Shown one piece after another: positions 62,915-64,000 of a stretch of 64,000 nt of DNA. The stretch is from NCBI RefSeq assembly GCF_024105735.1, contig NZ_JAAAML010000001.1, positions 1,435,809 to 1,499,808 on the forward strand. Direction: 5' to 3'. This DNA comes from Parahoeflea alexandrii. Its GTDB lineage: Bacteria > Pseudomonadota > Alphaproteobacteria > Rhizobiales > Rhizobiaceae. Each line of letters starts with the position of its first letter. The first letter of the stretch is position 1. Both the position numbers and the translations under genes were made by a program. The notes below the pieces were generated by a model. That model was not told the DNA's origin. It was given only the letters and a program-made list of their open reading frames with translations, and did not search any database.

Positions 62915-64000
62915 TTTTCACCTTCCTGCGCGACAATGCCCGCTGGGTCGCCGGCGGGTTCCTGCTGACGTTCTTTTCCTCGTTCGGGCAGACCTATTTC
63001 ATCTCGCTGTCGGCGGGGGATATCCGCGCGGAGTATGGCCTGAGCCATGGTGGCTTCGGCACGATCTACATGCTGGCGACGCTGGCGAGTGCAGCGACGC
63101 TGCCGCAGATCGGCAAGATCGTCGACAGGATCTCTGTCGCTTCGACCGTGCTCCTGGCGGCCCCGGTGCTGGCGATTGCCTGCATCCTGATGGCCTGGTC
63201 AAGATCGCTGGCTCTGCTGGTGCTGGCGATCTACCTGCTCAGGCTGTTCGGGCAGGGCATGTTCACCCATATCGCCATGACCGCGATGGGACGCTGGTTC
63301 GCGGCTCAGCGCGGCCGGGCGATCTCGCTCACCGCCATCGGCGTCAATCTCGGCGAGGCCGTGTTTCCGATCAGCTTCGTCGGCGTTGCGGCGCTGGTCG
63401 GCTGGCGCGGGTCATGGCTGCTGGCCGCGGGCGTGCTGCTTGTCGTTGCACTGCCTGTGATCTATGGCCTGCTCAAGGTCGAACGCACACCGCAATCGGT
63501 GGTGTTGGATCCGGGCCGTCCGGCGGTGCGCGACTGGACCCGTGCGGAGGTCGTGCGCGATCCGTTGTTCTGGGCGTCGCTGTCGGGCGTGCTCGCTCCG
63601 CCGTTCATCGGCACCACCATCTTCTTCCACCAGGTCTACCTGTCGGAATTGCGTGGCTGGGAGCCGAGCGTGTTCGCGGCCTCGTTTGCGATCATGTCGT
63701 CAATGACCATCCTGTTCGCACTGATCGCCGGACAACTGGTCGACCGGTTTTCGGCGATCCGGCTGCTGCCGTCCTTCCTGGTGCCGCTGTCGCTCAGCTG
63801 CTTCGTGCTGGCATCGACCGATGCGCCGTGGGGCGCCTATGCATTCATGGCGCTGATGGGGATCTCCTACGGCTTCTCATCAACCCTGTTCGGCGCGCTC
63901 TGGCCGGAACTCTACGGCTCGAAGCACCTTGGCGGCATTCGCTCGCTGATTGTCGCCTTCATGGTCTTTGCCACGGCGATGGGGCCGGGCCTGACCGGGG
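62911..64000 (+). CDS. MFS transporter, truncated by the window end
   Basis: A membrane protein of at least 363 aa with about eleven hydrophobic segments in view. It runs off the right edge, so the stop codon is missing. FFSSFGQTYFISLSAGDI begins helix I, and MGRWFAAQRGRAISLTAIG holds the A-motif-like basic loop. ATG 62911 overlaps the nadE stop, so the genes are coupled. NarK/Oxalate-formate-type MFS is a possible subgroup. Confidence 0.85.
   Translation, partial: MIFTFLRDNARWVAGGFLLTFFSSFGQTYFISLSAGDIRAEYGLSHGGFGTIYMLATLASAATLPQIGKIVDRISVASTVLLAAPVLAIACILMAWSRSLALLVLAIYLLRLFGQGMFTHIAMTAMGRWFAAQRGRAISLTAIGVNLGEAVFPISFVGVAALVGWRGSWLLAAGVLLVVALPVIYGLLKVERTPQSVVLDPGRPAVRDWTRAEVVRDPLFWASLSGVLAPPFIGTTIFFHQVYLSELRGWEPSVFAASFAIMSSMTILFALIAGQLVDRFSAIRLLPSFLVPLSLSCFVLASTDAPWGAYAFMALMGISYGFSSTLFGALWPELYGSKHLGGIRSLIVAFMVFATAMGPGLTG

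Noticed and set aside
1-64000. CRISPR arrays, insertion sequences and rRNA genes
   Set aside because: No regularly spaced repeats, transposase or rRNA sequence was found on reading the window; short repeats listed above are too few or too close.

Overview
The window reads as one continuous stretch of a GC-rich alphaproteobacterial chromosome, most likely Rhizobiales and perhaps close to Hoeflea or the Phyllobacteriaceae/Rhizobiaceae. This rests on the FrcBCA-style sugar transporter with a one-domain ATPase, the plant-type (class II) DAHP synthase, the cbpA/cbpM pair, the iol gene order, a LuxR/LuxI pair and the intergenic palindromes. No database was searched, so the genus is a guess. I see no transposase, integrase, CRISPR array or rRNA, and there is one tRNA.

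Layout. 0-3.5 kb: a gene end, then ppsA and pfkB on the minus strand behind an FNR/FixK-type box. 3.6-8.2 kb: a phosphonate/phosphite-type ABC transporter (phnD, phnC, two phnE) with a coupled HAD hydrolase, preceded by a Pho box. 8.2-12.4 kb: a sugar/polyol ABC transporter divergent from a LacI regulator. 12.4-19.5 kb: DedA protein, a globin with an extra C-terminal domain, a zinc-type CDF exporter with a natural His6 N-terminus, a persulfide dioxygenase-like enzyme with a rhodanese, a CYTH/CHAD pair, and TetR with a small membrane protein. 19.6-28.6 kb: a two-armed inositol catabolic cluster. The 18-bp palindrome beside the LacI gene recurs exactly between the two iol arms, so transporter, regulator and catabolism probably form one regulon.

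28.7-34.5 kb: a coiled-coil membrane protein, a luxR-luxI-small-ORF operon, and an AraC regulator divergent from nitrilase and a PPOX flavoprotein. 34.6-37.7 kb: cbpA/cbpM and a Tat-exported amine oxidase with 12-bp tandem repeats just before its start. 37.7-44.4 kb: a PotABCD-like ABC transporter in one operon with an Asp/Glu/hydantoin racemase-family protein and a double-GNAT protein, under a divergent GntR regulator. 44.5-64 kb: mostly housekeeping and stress genes (tRNA-Val, gph, rpiA, gor, hydrolase, GH19-like lysozyme, RidA/WYL, trxC, a stress protein with a second FNR-type box, aldehyde dehydrogenase, GGCT-like protein, aroG, vWA protein, GFA protein, DODA-type dioxygenase, nadE and a truncated MFS gene).

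The most unusual items are the hairpin array in the aroG leader, the small gene coupled to luxI, the C-terminal extension on the globin, the shared LacI operators, and a dense mosaic of palindromes in a gene-free kilobase after 59.2 kb.
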